DNA of 17,337 nt from Acidimicrobiia bacterium UBA4744 (GTDB lineage Bacteria; Actinomycetota; Acidimicrobiia; Spongiisociales; UBA4744), in NCBI GenBank assembly GCA_002403855.1, contig DHIO01000051.1, forward strand, positions 77,367 to 94,703, given 5' to 3'. The notes under the pieces were generated by a model, which did not search any database, had not been told where the DNA came from, and was given only the letters and a program-made list of their open reading frames with translations. Of this stretch, positions 1 to 6,573 are shown piece by piece (the first letter of the stretch is position 1; every line of letters begins with the position of its first letter). A program made the position numbers and the translations under genes.

Positions 1-1763
1 ATCTTTTCGCCGACGGTCTCGTTCGTCTCGTCCACCTCGACTCGGAGACCGGCCTCACCCAACCTGTCGGCAACATCCGCCGCGTAGGCGAGGTGGCGAT
101 CGGCCACCGGGACGATCGTTGCCTGAACCGGTGCCAGCCACATGGGAAAGGCCCCGGCATAGTGTTCGACCAGGATCCCGAAGAACCGCTCGATAGACCC
201 CAGCAACGCCCGGTGCACCATGACCGGTCGTTCGCGGGTGTTCTCGGGAGTGGCGTACTCGACGTCGAAGCGCTCCGGGAGTGAGAAGTCCACCTGGATG
301 GTGGAGAGCTGCCATCTGCGCCCGATCGCATCCCTGATGTGCACATCGATCTTGGGTCCGTAGAACGCACCCTCCCCCTCCGCCACCTCGTAGTCGAGGC
401 CCGACTGGGCCAGCGCTTGGGCCAGAGCCTCGGTTGCCTGATCCCACAGATCGACTTCACCCACGTACTTGTCGGGACGGGTCGACAACTCGGCCTCGAA
501 TTCGGTGAATCCGAAGTCCCGGATGACCATGAGGGTGAAGTCGAGGAGATTCTGCAGTTCGTCGCCGAGCTGGGAGCGGGTGCAGAAGATGTGGCTGTCG
601 TCCTGGGTGAACCCGCGGGCCCGGAGCAAGCCGTGCACTACGCCGGACCGCTCGTACCGGTAGACGGTCCCCAGTTCGAAGAGCCGCAAGGGGAGCTCCC
701 GGTAAGAGCGACTGCGACTCTTGAACACCAGCACGTGAAAAGGGCAATTCATGGGCTTGACGTAGTAGCCGTCACCGTGGTCGAGCTCCATCTCCGGGTA
801 CATGCCCTCGGCGTAGAAATCCAGGTGCCCGGAGGTCTCCCAGAGGTGGGCCTTGGCCACGTGCGGGGTGGCGACGATCTCGTAATCGTGGCTCAGGTGG
901 GTGCGGTGGCTGTAGTCCTCGATGATCTTGCGCATGAGACCGCCCTTGGGGTGCCAGACGGCCAGCCCGCTGCCCAACTCCGGTGGAAAGGAGAAGAGGT
1001 CTAGCTCCGCTCCCAACTTCCGGTGATCTCGCCGTTCGGCTTCTTCCAGCCGATGCAGGTAATCCGCCAGGGCCTTCTTGCTCTCCCAGGCGGTTCCGTA
1101 GATTCTTTGCAGCTGAGGGCGGTTCTCGTCCCCTCGCCAGTAGGCGCCGGCACTGCGCAATAGGGCGACGGCGGTCAATCTCCCCGTCGAAGGCACATGG
1201 GGACCCCTGCATAGGTCGACGAATCCGTTGTTGCCGTAGACGCTCACCACCTGACCTGCGTCCATCTCGCTTTCGTCGACCGCTTCGATGATCTCCACCT
1301 TGAACGGCTGGTCGGCGAACACCTCCAGCGCTTCCTCCTTCGACATTTCGCTGCGGACGAACGGTTGATCGGCGGCGACTATCTCCGCCATCTTCTCTTC
1401 GATCCGCTCGAGGTCGTCCGGGGTGAAAGGTCGTCCGATGTCGAAGTCGTAATAGAATCCGTCTTCGATGGGAGGTCCTATTGCGAACGAGGCGCCTTCG
1501 AACAGAGCCAGCACCGCCTGGGCCAGGACGTGGGCCGAAGAGTGCCGCAGAACCGCCCTTCCCTCTTCGCTTTGGTCGGTGACGATTTGCAGGTGTCCCC
1601 CGCGCGGCAGCGGAGCCCCGAGATCCAGCCAGACACCGTCCAGCTTCAGGGCTACCGCTGCTCTGGCGAGTCTCGCACCGATACTCTCCGCCACCTGGAT
1701 TCCCGTGGTGCCCTCCGGAAACGAGAGTTGGGATTCATCGGGCAATATGATTTCAATGGACAC
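1..1763 (-). CDS. thrS: Threonyl-tRNA synthetase, 3' end cut by window edge
   Basis: Charges tRNA-Thr with threonine in the cytoplasm. About 587 codons are present; the family is usually about 640-690 aa, so roughly the last 50-100 residues of the anticodon-binding domain lie outside. The order seen is an N-terminal TGS-like domain, the editing domain (HSSAH, then CRGPHVP), and the class II catalytic core. In the core, NCPFH, DDSHIFC and VMVHRALLGS supply the Cys-His-His zinc site that reads threonine, and YRYERSG with RARGFTQDD is motif 2. I chose the GTG start (rev. comp. of 1761-1763) because GGGAGAG sits 7 bases upstream and the TGS domain begins directly after it (SIEIILPDES). The gene is divergent from the phosphotransferase-like gene. 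I see no T-box or other leader structure in the short upstream region. Identification is secure. Confidence 0.97.
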   Translation of the reverse strand, partial: MSIEIILPDESQLSFPEGTTGIQVAESIGARLARAAVALKLDGVWLDLGAPLPRGGHLQIVTDQSEEGRAVLRHSSAHVLAQAVLALFEGASFAIGPPIEDGFYYDFDIGRPFTPDDLERIEEKMAEIVAADQPFVRSEMSKEEALEVFADQPFKVEIIEAVDESEMDAGQVVSVYGNNGFVDLCRGPHVPSTGRLTAVALLRSAGAYWRGDENRPQLQRIYGTAWESKKALADYLHRLEEAERRDHRKLGAELDLFSFPPELGSGLAVWHPKGGLMRKIIEDYSHRTHLSHDYEIVATPHVAKAHLWETSGHLDFYAEGMYPEMELDHGDGYYVKPMNCPFHVLVFKSRSRSYRELPLRLFELGTVYRYERSGVVHGLLRARGFTQDDSHIFCTRSQLGDELQNLLDFTLMVIRDFGFTEFEAELSTRPDKYVGEVDLWDQATEALAQALAQSGLDYEVAEGEGAFYGPKIDVHIRDAIGRRWQLSTIQVDFSLPERFDVEYATPENTRERPVMVHRALLGSIERFFGILVEHYAGAFPMWLAPVQATIVPVADRHLAYAADVADRLGEAGLRVEVDETNETVGEK

Positions 1764-1850
1764 GTTGACGCTCTCCCGTAGTCTTTGCGGGTAGCGTAAC
1801 GAAGCCGATAGTCAACCACAGAGACATTTCGCCGACCCCGGGGGCCCATC
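1764..1850. promoter_or_regulatory. Divergent promoter region thrS / phosphotransferase-like gene
   Basis: This 87-bp gap separates two diverging genes and must carry both promoters unless they start elsewhere. On the plus strand TTGCGG (1785-1790), 16 bases, then GATAGT (1807-1812) is a weak sigma70-like pair. On the minus strand TACGCT (complement of 1793-1798) fits the TAnnnT -10 pattern and would leave a leader of about 20 bases carrying the thrS Shine-Dalgarno sequence, but no good -35 box is seen at the right distance. Motif matches are weak in both directions. Confidence 0.25.
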
Positions 1851-2681
1851 ATGGAACCTGTCGACATCGCAAAACGTTTGGCCGGCGGCGGACGGGTACA
1901 GGAGGTGACCCGCGGCGTCAACCGATTGTTTCGAATATGGCCTGAAGGCGAATCTGCCTCCTTGATCAAGGTCTATGCGTCGCCGACCCACGAGCGCCGC
2001 GAGCGGAGAGCTCTCGAAGCATTGCACGGCGTCGAAGGTGTCCCCGAGGTGGTCGAACGCGGGGCGGATGATGAGACCAACTGGGTCAGGTTCGACGATC
2101 CGGGCACCTGGTCTCTGGCCAACCTACCGGAGAGTCCCGGAGCGGCCCGTCGCGCCGGCCAGGTCCTTCTCGCCGTACACCGGGCGGACCCCGAACCACT
2201 CTCGAATCTGGCCGAGGGGATGGACGCGGAATGGTTGGCCTCGGATTTCCGGTCCACATTCGAGCGTCTCGGGCGGTACCGCCGAAGGTTGCAGATTCCG
2301 CCGGAGTTGCTCGGAAAGGCATTGATCGTGGATCCGCCGCTGTGCAGCGATCCCAGGGCTGCCCACACCAACCCTCGCCCGGAGAGCTTCCTGGTGGACG
2401 AATCGGGAACGGTGACGCTCGTTGATTGGGAGTGGGCGACGCTGGCCCCACCGGAATGGGACTTCAGTCTGGCGACGTGGTTGCTCCGCTTGCAGGCCGG
2501 CCCGGTGGCGGCCGCAGCCTTGGCGGAAGGCTACGGAGCCGCCCTGTCGGAAGAGGATCTGAACGCGTGGATTGCATATCACGCGGGGATGATTCTGTTG
2601 CGCGAGGCGCAGACGCGCGATGGGCGCCTCGACAACCTCGGCTACATAGTCGACGAGCTGCGAAGAGTTCTTTCGCGCTGA
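1851..2681 (+). CDS. Aminoglycoside phosphotransferase-fold protein with degraded catalytic loop
   Basis: A 276-aa protein of the APH/choline kinase-like fold, with small-molecule or cofactor kinase architecture. The N-lobe has the ATP-lysine context LIKVY (K40). The C-lobe has the Brenner-like loop at 172-183 and the metal-binding VDWEW (D192), followed by PPEWDFS, a typical family continuation. The usual loop is H-x-D-x-x-x-x-N; here it reads HTNPRPES, so the catalytic Asp is Asn (N174) and the metal-binding Asn is Ser (S179). It may be a pseudokinase, a nucleotide- or ligand-binding protein, or an enzyme using altered chemistry. The ATG at 1851 follows a G-rich stretch (GGGGG, 1840-1844) that could act as a weak ribosome binding site. 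The gene is divergent from thrS, and the substrate is unknown. Fold assignment is fairly sure; activity is not. Confidence 0.75.
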   Translation: MEPVDIAKRLAGGGRVQEVTRGVNRLFRIWPEGESASLIKVYASPTHERRERRALEALHGVEGVPEVVERGADDETNWVRFDDPGTWSLANLPESPGAARRAGQVLLAVHRADPEPLSNLAEGMDAEWLASDFRSTFERLGRYRRRLQIPPELLGKALIVDPPLCSDPRAAHTNPRPESFLVDESGTVTLVDWEWATLAPPEWDFSLATWLLRLQAGPVAAAALAEGYGAALSEEDLNAWIAYHAGMILLREAQTRDGRLDNLGYIVDELRRVLSR

Positions 2682-2694
2682 GGTCGCGAAATCC

Positions 2695-2723
2695 TTCACT
2701 ACCCGCGCGATTCGCTCTAGGCT
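2695..2723 (+). promoter_or_regulatory. Candidate promoter for the zinc-ribbon protein gene
   Basis: TTCACT (2695-2700), exactly 17 bases, then TAGGCT (2718-2723). The -10 follows the TAnnnT actinobacterial pattern, and the -35 matches TTGACA at 4 of 6 positions. A start near 2730 would give a leader of about 23 bases containing the GGAGGA ribosome binding site. This is inference from motif and spacing only. Confidence 0.4.
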
Positions 2724-2752
2724 GCGCGGACGGACGAGCTGGAGGAACTCTG

Positions 2753-2977
2753 GTGTTGGAATTCGTTGCGACCGCGTCGGTCATCAGCGTTCTGGTGTTC
2801 TTCGCTTCGCGTCGCTTCCGCGCTCGCGGCGCCTTCGAGATCGACACCAGCCGATGGTACGAGGACTACCTGGATGCTGGTGATCTCCCCTGCCCCTGGT
2901 GTCAGTCGCCCACCAGCGAAACTGATCGAGCCTGCCCTTCCTGCGCCAGGGCATTCGGCTCCGCCCTTTCGACCTGA
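2753..2977 (+). CDS. Small membrane-anchored zinc-ribbon protein
   Basis: A 74-aa protein beginning at GTG 2753. A perfect GGAGGA lies at 2741-2746 with 6 bases of spacing, which decides this start over longer in-frame extensions that would run back into the preceding gene. Residues about 3-18 are hydrophobic (FVATASVISVLVFFA) and look like a single membrane segment or uncleaved anchor. A basic stretch RRFRAR follows, then an acidic/aromatic middle. The C-terminus carries two CxxC knuckles (C47-C50 CPWC, C61-C64 CPSC) typical of a zinc ribbon. The positive-inside rule would place the ribbon in the cytoplasm. It ends 7 bp from the convergent mshD stop. I do not recognise a named family; a role in protein-protein contact at the membrane is only a guess. 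Confidence 0.7.
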   Translation: MLEFVATASVISVLVFFASRRFRARGAFEIDTSRWYEDYLDAGDLPCPWCQSPTSETDRACPSCARAFGSALST

Positions 2978-2984
2978 TCGAACT

Positions 2985-3869
2985 TCACACCATCCGCACA
3001 TAGGATCGGTCGGTGTGATCCAGCGCGAAGCCCATCCGCTCGTACATCCTCACCGCCCGTACATTCGCTGCATCCACATAGAGCATGGCCGTTGTGGCGT
3101 GCCGACGCCGGTGCAGGTACCACAGCCCCTCGAGGGTGAGCCACCTTCCCAGCGACCTACCCTGGAACCGGGGATCAACTGCTATGACGTAGATCTCCCC
3201 TAGATCCCCGGGGTGGAGTTTGGTCCAGCAGAATCCGGCCAGGTCGATCCCCCACCAGGCCATCAACAGACCGCCGGGGTCGAACCAGTCCTGCCGGAAG
3301 CGTTCCGCCAAGATGCCAATGGTCCACGCTCCGTTCTCCGGGTGGCCGGCGAAGGCGCGATTGTTGACCTCGATCCAACGCTCCTCGTCGCGACCCACCC
3401 GGAACTGGGCAAGGCGCAGACCGGCCGGAATGACCGCCCGCTGCGTCGGTGGAAGCGGCAGACGCATCTGCAGGAGTTCCCGCTCCGGCCGAAACCCCAG
3501 GCTTCGGAGGGTGGTAGCGATGGCCGCGGTGTATGCCCATGCGCGTATCTCGCCACCGCCGGCCCGGGCCACCACCTCGATAGCCTCCCGAAGGACATGA
3601 GCGATCCGGTCGGGCTGCCGGTAGCCGGGATGAATGGCGGTCTCGACCACCCAACCCCACGTGTCGCGACGAGGGCCGACGTGGACGTAACCGGCCAGAT
3701 CCTCACCCACCTCGAACACCCGTCCAATCGACCCCTCCCGGGTTCCGCCTTCCAGATCCAGATACTGGTGTTCGCCGATGGGCCCATGCCCATCGGCGAC
3801 CCGACATTGCTCGAAGAGCCGTCGAAGATCGTCCAGGTCGCCGGGATGACGTACCGCCCGTACACGCAT
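2985..3869 (-). CDS. mshD: Mycothiol synthase (acetyl-CoA:Cys-GlcN-Ins acetyltransferase)
   Basis: Last step of mycothiol synthesis: acetylates the cysteine amine of Cys-GlcN-Ins. The protein has 294 aa, the usual length for MshD, and is built from two GNAT domains. The C-terminal, catalytically competent domain shows the family signatures NNRAF (169-173), GHPENGAWT (175-183), the FDPGGLLMAW strand, GFCWTKLHP, and the acetyl-CoA-binding segment IAVDPRFQGRSLGRWLT. Its final part, LYVDAANVRAVRMYERMGF, is also typical. The start is ATG at 3867-3869. No Shine-Dalgarno sequence precedes it; TAGGGT lies six bases upstream, suggesting a leaderless message. Mycothiol is the low-molecular-weight thiol of Actinomycetota, so this gene is the best lineage marker in the window. 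A generic GNAT enzyme is the alternative, but the motif set argues against it. Confidence 0.88.
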   Translation of the reverse strand: MRVRAVRHPGDLDDLRRLFEQCRVADGHGPIGEHQYLDLEGGTREGSIGRVFEVGEDLAGYVHVGPRRDTWGWVVETAIHPGYRQPDRIAHVLREAIEVVARAGGGEIRAWAYTAAIATTLRSLGFRPERELLQMRLPLPPTQRAVIPAGLRLAQFRVGRDEERWIEVNNRAFAGHPENGAWTIGILAERFRQDWFDPGGLLMAWWGIDLAGFCWTKLHPGDLGEIYVIAVDPRFQGRSLGRWLTLEGLWYLHRRRHATTAMLYVDAANVRAVRMYERMGFALDHTDRSYVRMV

Positions 3870-3875
3870 GAAGTA

Positions 3876-3881
3876 ACCCTA
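3876..3881 (-). promoter_or_regulatory. -10 box of mshD, leaderless arrangement
   Basis: On the minus strand TAGGGT is followed by TACTTC and then the mshD ATG. The A of the ATG is 7 bases past the box, the usual place of a transcription start. There is no ribosome binding site between them and no convincing -35 element. The pattern matches leaderless actinobacterial promoters; the call is inference from spacing. Confidence 0.45.
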
Positions 3882-3941
3882 GGACGCGCCCGGTAATCCA
3901 CCTCCAGCCGCCCACCTACCGTAAAGAGACATCCGAGCGGG

Positions 3942-3947
3942 TAACCT
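3942..3947 (+). promoter_or_regulatory. -10 box of the patatin-like gene, near-leaderless arrangement
   Basis: TAACCT followed by 8 bases and the GTG start at 3956. No Shine-Dalgarno sequence lies at a usable distance (the nearest G-rich stretch, GAGCGGG at 3935-3941, is about 14 bases away). Transcription would begin at or within a few bases of the start codon. No clear -35 is visible. Confidence 0.4.
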
Positions 3948-3955
3948 GACGATCC

Positions 3956-4912
3956 GTGAGCAGAGTAGGTCTCGTACTCGGCGGAGGGGGCATTACGGGT
4001 GCCTCCTACCACCTTGCCGCGCTCCTCGCTATCAACATGGCCACCGGTTGGCATCCAAACGACGCGGAAGTCATCGTGGGAACCTCGGCCGGGTCATTTG
4101 TTGCATCAACTGTGAGAGCCGGAGACCTCAGTGTCGACTCCATCGTTCGCCCCCACGAAGGTCGCGAACAGGTGGCAGAACGCATTCGCGCTCAGCTCTA
4201 CCAGCGCCAGCGACCCGGCGGAGTGGTCCGCTGGGTGCGGCGGGGGCTGATTCCCAGTCTGCGCAAACCCGGGGTCACGATGTTGTTGGGAACCCCGGCG
4301 ATTAACCATGCGGGGGGAATCGCCGATTGGGTGGAGGAACAGACGGGACCGATCGCTCACGAGTGGCCGGAACGACCTACCGTGATCGTTGCTTTCGACA
4401 TTGCCGACGGTAGCCGGGTGGCCTTTGGGACGGAGGAGGCTCCCGACGTGCCGCTGAAGGAAGCCGTCGCCGCCTCTTCGGCCGTGCCGATCATCTTCAG
4501 CCCCTACGAGATCGACGGCCGCTACTACGTCGACGGGGGCGTCGCGTCCGGAACCCATGCCGATCTCGTCCTCGGGAATGCAGCCCCGCTCGACCTGGTC
4601 CTCGTGCTGGCTCCCATGGCGGCCGAGGAGGGCCGCGACGGGGCTCGTTTCTACGAGGGGATCTTTGATCGGGTCGGTTGCTCCGCGCTCTTCGACGAAT
4701 TGCAGTTGATCGAGGAGGCCTGGCCCGACGCCGACATTCTGGTCCTGCGGCCTTCACCGATGGTGCTCGAATCCATGCGGCCCAATCCGATGGAACCGGC
4801 CGGAGCCGTCCCCACCTTCGTCCGGACCCTCGCCTCGCTGCGCAACAAACTGGCGACACCGGACGTGTGGAACGTTCTCGACCGACACCTCAACACCCGC
4901 ACGCGCCGGTGA
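3956..4912 (+). CDS. Patatin-like phospholipase family protein
   Basis: A 318-aa serine hydrolase of the patatin/RssA type, expected to cleave acyl esters of lipids with a Ser-Asp dyad. Visible parts are the glycine-rich oxyanion segment VLGGGGITGASY (7-18), the nucleophile elbow VGTSAGS with Ser44, and the catalytic Asp in YYVDGGVAS (D193, DGG motif). The LKEAVAASSAVPIIFSP helix-strand before the DGG is also characteristic. No signal peptide or membrane segment is seen, so it is probably cytosolic or peripheral. The GTG start at 3956 places the glycine-rich loop six residues in, as usual for the family. It is divergent from mshD and has no obvious functional partner here. The substrate is unknown. 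Confidence 0.9.
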   Translation: MSRVGLVLGGGGITGASYHLAALLAINMATGWHPNDAEVIVGTSAGSFVASTVRAGDLSVDSIVRPHEGREQVAERIRAQLYQRQRPGGVVRWVRRGLIPSLRKPGVTMLLGTPAINHAGGIADWVEEQTGPIAHEWPERPTVIVAFDIADGSRVAFGTEEAPDVPLKEAVAASSAVPIIFSPYEIDGRYYVDGGVASGTHADLVLGNAAPLDLVLVLAPMAAEEGRDGARFYEGIFDRVGCSALFDELQLIEEAWPDADILVLRPSPMVLESMRPNPMEPAGAVPTFVRTLASLRNKLATPDVWNVLDRHLNTRTRR

Positions 4913-5116
4913 ACATCCCTCGATGAGCTGTCGAACTCGCGCCGGACTGGTCCCCTCGCTCCGGAGTTGCCCCAATGGGCGCTGCGGTCCGCGTCGATGG
5001 TTCGCAACCGGCAGTTGAGTGAAAGAACTAGTCCATTTGGCACGAGCGCGAACCACCCTCCAGATCAGGGCAGCGATAGGCCGACATTGACTGAAGGTGG
5101 TTAGGAGACCAGCGAC
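4913..5116. other. Intergenic stretch without a supported gene
   Basis: After the patatin-like gene there are about 200 bp in which I find no convincing ORF, RNA gene or terminator hairpin with a T-run. GGTTCGCAACC (4999-5009) looks superficially like a T-arm, but no tRNA can be built around it. TTGAGT (5015-5020) and TTGACT (5088-5093) resemble -35 boxes but lack a -10 at the right distance. With the small ORF that follows, this makes the longest gene-poor interval of the window. Confidence 0.5.
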
Positions 5117-5269
5117 ATGCACGAGTTGAAAAGGGGCCGACACGAACGGCGGCGACGCAGCCTGGTGGGGCTGTTCCAATCTGGTCGCGACGCGGCCGCT
5201 CGCCGTTTGCAGCGGCTCCCCTCCATCGTGACACGAGAACGGGTACCGATCGGCAAAGAACGCGCCTAG
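5117..5269 (+). CDS. Candidate small arginine-rich protein (50 aa)
   Basis: An ATG ORF of 50 codons with TAGGAGA at 5102-5108, eight bases before the start, a good ribosome binding site. The product starts MHELKRGRHERRRRSLVGLF and is strongly basic throughout, with about a quarter of its residues Arg. About 70 percent of codons end in G or C, consistent with coding use but not decisive in GC-rich DNA. No family is recognised. Its stop overlaps the stop of the convergent PLP-enzyme gene through a shared CTAG (5266-5269). An in-frame stop just upstream (5102-5104) fixes the reading frame start. It could be a real nucleic-acid- or membrane-binding small protein, or a chance ORF in a non-coding interval. 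Confidence 0.35.
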   Translation: MHELKRGRHERRRRSLVGLFQSGRDAAARRLQRLPSIVTRERVPIGKERA

Positions 5270-6510
5270 CTTCTTGCCGTACCCAGTTCTTCCAGTGCCC
5301 CGACCAGACGGGCGAGTTCCTCCCTCGTGTTGTAGTGCACGAAACCGATCCTCACCAATCCGCCGCTTTGCAGGACTCCCAACCGCTGCATGACTTCGAC
5401 CGCGTAGTAGTGCCCGGCCCAAACGAATATGCCACGCTCACCGAGCCGTCGCTGCACCTCGACCGGTGGCAGCCCGTCTACGGCCACTGCAAAGGTCGGG
5501 GTTCGGCTGGTGTCCTTCCGGGTTGGGCCGTACACGGTGACCCCCGGAAGGTTGGAGACCTCCGCCAGGAAAGCCTCGGCCAGCGTTCTTTCGTACACGC
5601 CTATGGCTTCCATGCCCGCCGCCAGCGCCTTGCGGCGAGGGGTGTCGGCAGCACCCACCCCGAGAGAGGTGAGGTAATCGACCGCGGCCGTGACTCCGGC
5701 CAGGCTCTCAAAGCTCTGGGTTCCCGTTTCCCATTTTCCGGGTGGATCCGGCGGCGCCGGGCGGACCTTGTAGGCCTCGAGTTCGGCCAGCAGCTCATGG
5801 CGGCCGTAGAGAATCCCCGTGTGCGGGCCGAAGAACTTATAGGCAGAAGCGACCAGGAAGTCACAATCGAGCGCCTGAACGTCCAGCAACCCGTGCGGAG
5901 CGTAGTGCACCGCATCGACGAAGACGTGCGCACCCACCGAGTGCGCTGCATCGGTCACCCTGGTCACGTCGACGACTGTGCCCAGAGCATTGGAGGCATG
6001 CGTTACGGCCACCAGGCGCGTGCGGGGTGTCAGCAAACGCTCGAGCGACGAGTAGTCGGGGACGTAGTCCTGCTCCGGGAGGAAGTCGAGCCACCGTACG
6101 GTCACCCCCCGCTCCTCAGCGGCCACCGCCCACGGAGCGATATTGGCATCGTGATCGAGCCGGGTGACGATGATCTCGTCCCCCGCCCTCCAGGTCCGAG
6201 CAAGTGCCCTACTGATCGCGAAGGTCAGGCTCGTCATGTTTTGGCCGAAGGCAACCTCGTTTGGATTCGCGGCGTTGATCAGATCCGCGACGGCACTGCG
6301 AGCGGATGCCGTAATCTCGTCGGCGTAGCGGCTCGCAGCGAAGCGGCCACCGGTGTTGCTGACGCCCTGATCCAGAACCTCCGTCATGGCGGTGCTCACC
6401 GCTCGGGGAGTCTGCGTGCCTCCCGGCCCGTCCAGATACGCAACGAGCTCCCCGCCCAGCGTGCGCTCCAGGGCAGGGAACAGTGAACGAACATCGATCG
6501 GGTCGAACAA
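5266..6510 (-). CDS. Class V PLP enzyme, cysteine-desulfurase-like without the active-site cysteine
   Basis: A 414-aa fold-type I PLP enzyme of the aminotransferase class V superfamily, closest in pattern to the 'cysteine desulfurase-like' subfamily TIGR01976. Visible are the substrate/cofactor loop FGQNMTSLTFA (88-98), DHDANIAPW (H120 stacks on PLP), D199 for the pyridine nitrogen, and the Schiff-base lysine K225 in ASAYKFFGPHTG. Where SufS/CsdA have GHHCA, this protein reads GHYYA (366-370), so the sulfur-accepting Cys is Tyr369; its only Cys (C216) lies in the core. Desulfurase activity is therefore unlikely, and the true reaction is unknown. The TTG start is supported by GGAG six bases upstream. 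It lies 63 bp downstream of the adenine-deaminase-type gene on the same strand and may be co-transcribed. Confidence 0.85.
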   Translation of the reverse strand: MFDPIDVRSLFPALERTLGGELVAYLDGPGGTQTPRAVSTAMTEVLDQGVSNTGGRFAASRYADEITASARSAVADLINAANPNEVAFGQNMTSLTFAISRALARTWRAGDEIIVTRLDHDANIAPWAVAAEERGVTVRWLDFLPEQDYVPDYSSLERLLTPRTRLVAVTHASNALGTVVDVTRVTDAAHSVGAHVFVDAVHYAPHGLLDVQALDCDFLVASAYKFFGPHTGILYGRHELLAELEAYKVRPAPPDPPGKWETGTQSFESLAGVTAAVDYLTSLGVGAADTPRRKALAAGMEAIGVYERTLAEAFLAEVSNLPGVTVYGPTRKDTSRTPTFAVAVDGLPPVEVQRRLGERGIFVWAGHYYAVEVMQRLGVLQSGGLVRIGFVHYNTREELARLVGALEELGTARS

Positions 6511-6534
6511 GGCTATCTCCGAGATGGGCGGATC

Positions 6535-6540
6535 AGGTTA
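6535..6540 (-). promoter_or_regulatory. Candidate -10 box for the class V PLP enzyme gene
   Basis: TAACCT on the minus strand in the 63-bp gap between two same-strand genes. The same hexamer occurs before the patatin-like gene and the FAD-subunit gene. A start about 7 bases downstream would leave a short leader with the GGAG ribosome binding site. No good -35 is seen, so the gene may instead rely on read-through from the deaminase gene. Confidence 0.3.
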
Positions 6541-6573
6541 CCGGATCAGGGGATCGCGCAGAGGCGGAGGCCC

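Noticed and set aside
1764..1850. T-box or other leader regulation of thrS
   Set aside because: The upstream gap is only 87 bp and shows neither a T-box sequence nor a terminator/antiterminator hairpin.
2426..2752. Upstream in-frame extension of the zinc-ribbon protein to about 183 residues
   Set aside because: It overlaps the phosphotransferase-like gene for over 250 bases, has shadow-type composition, and lacks a ribosome binding site, whereas GTG 2753 has a perfect one.
4999..5009. GGTTCGCAACC considered as the T-arm of a tRNA
   Set aside because: The loop does not fit the TTCRANY consensus, and no anticodon arm, D-arm or acceptor stem can be found around it.
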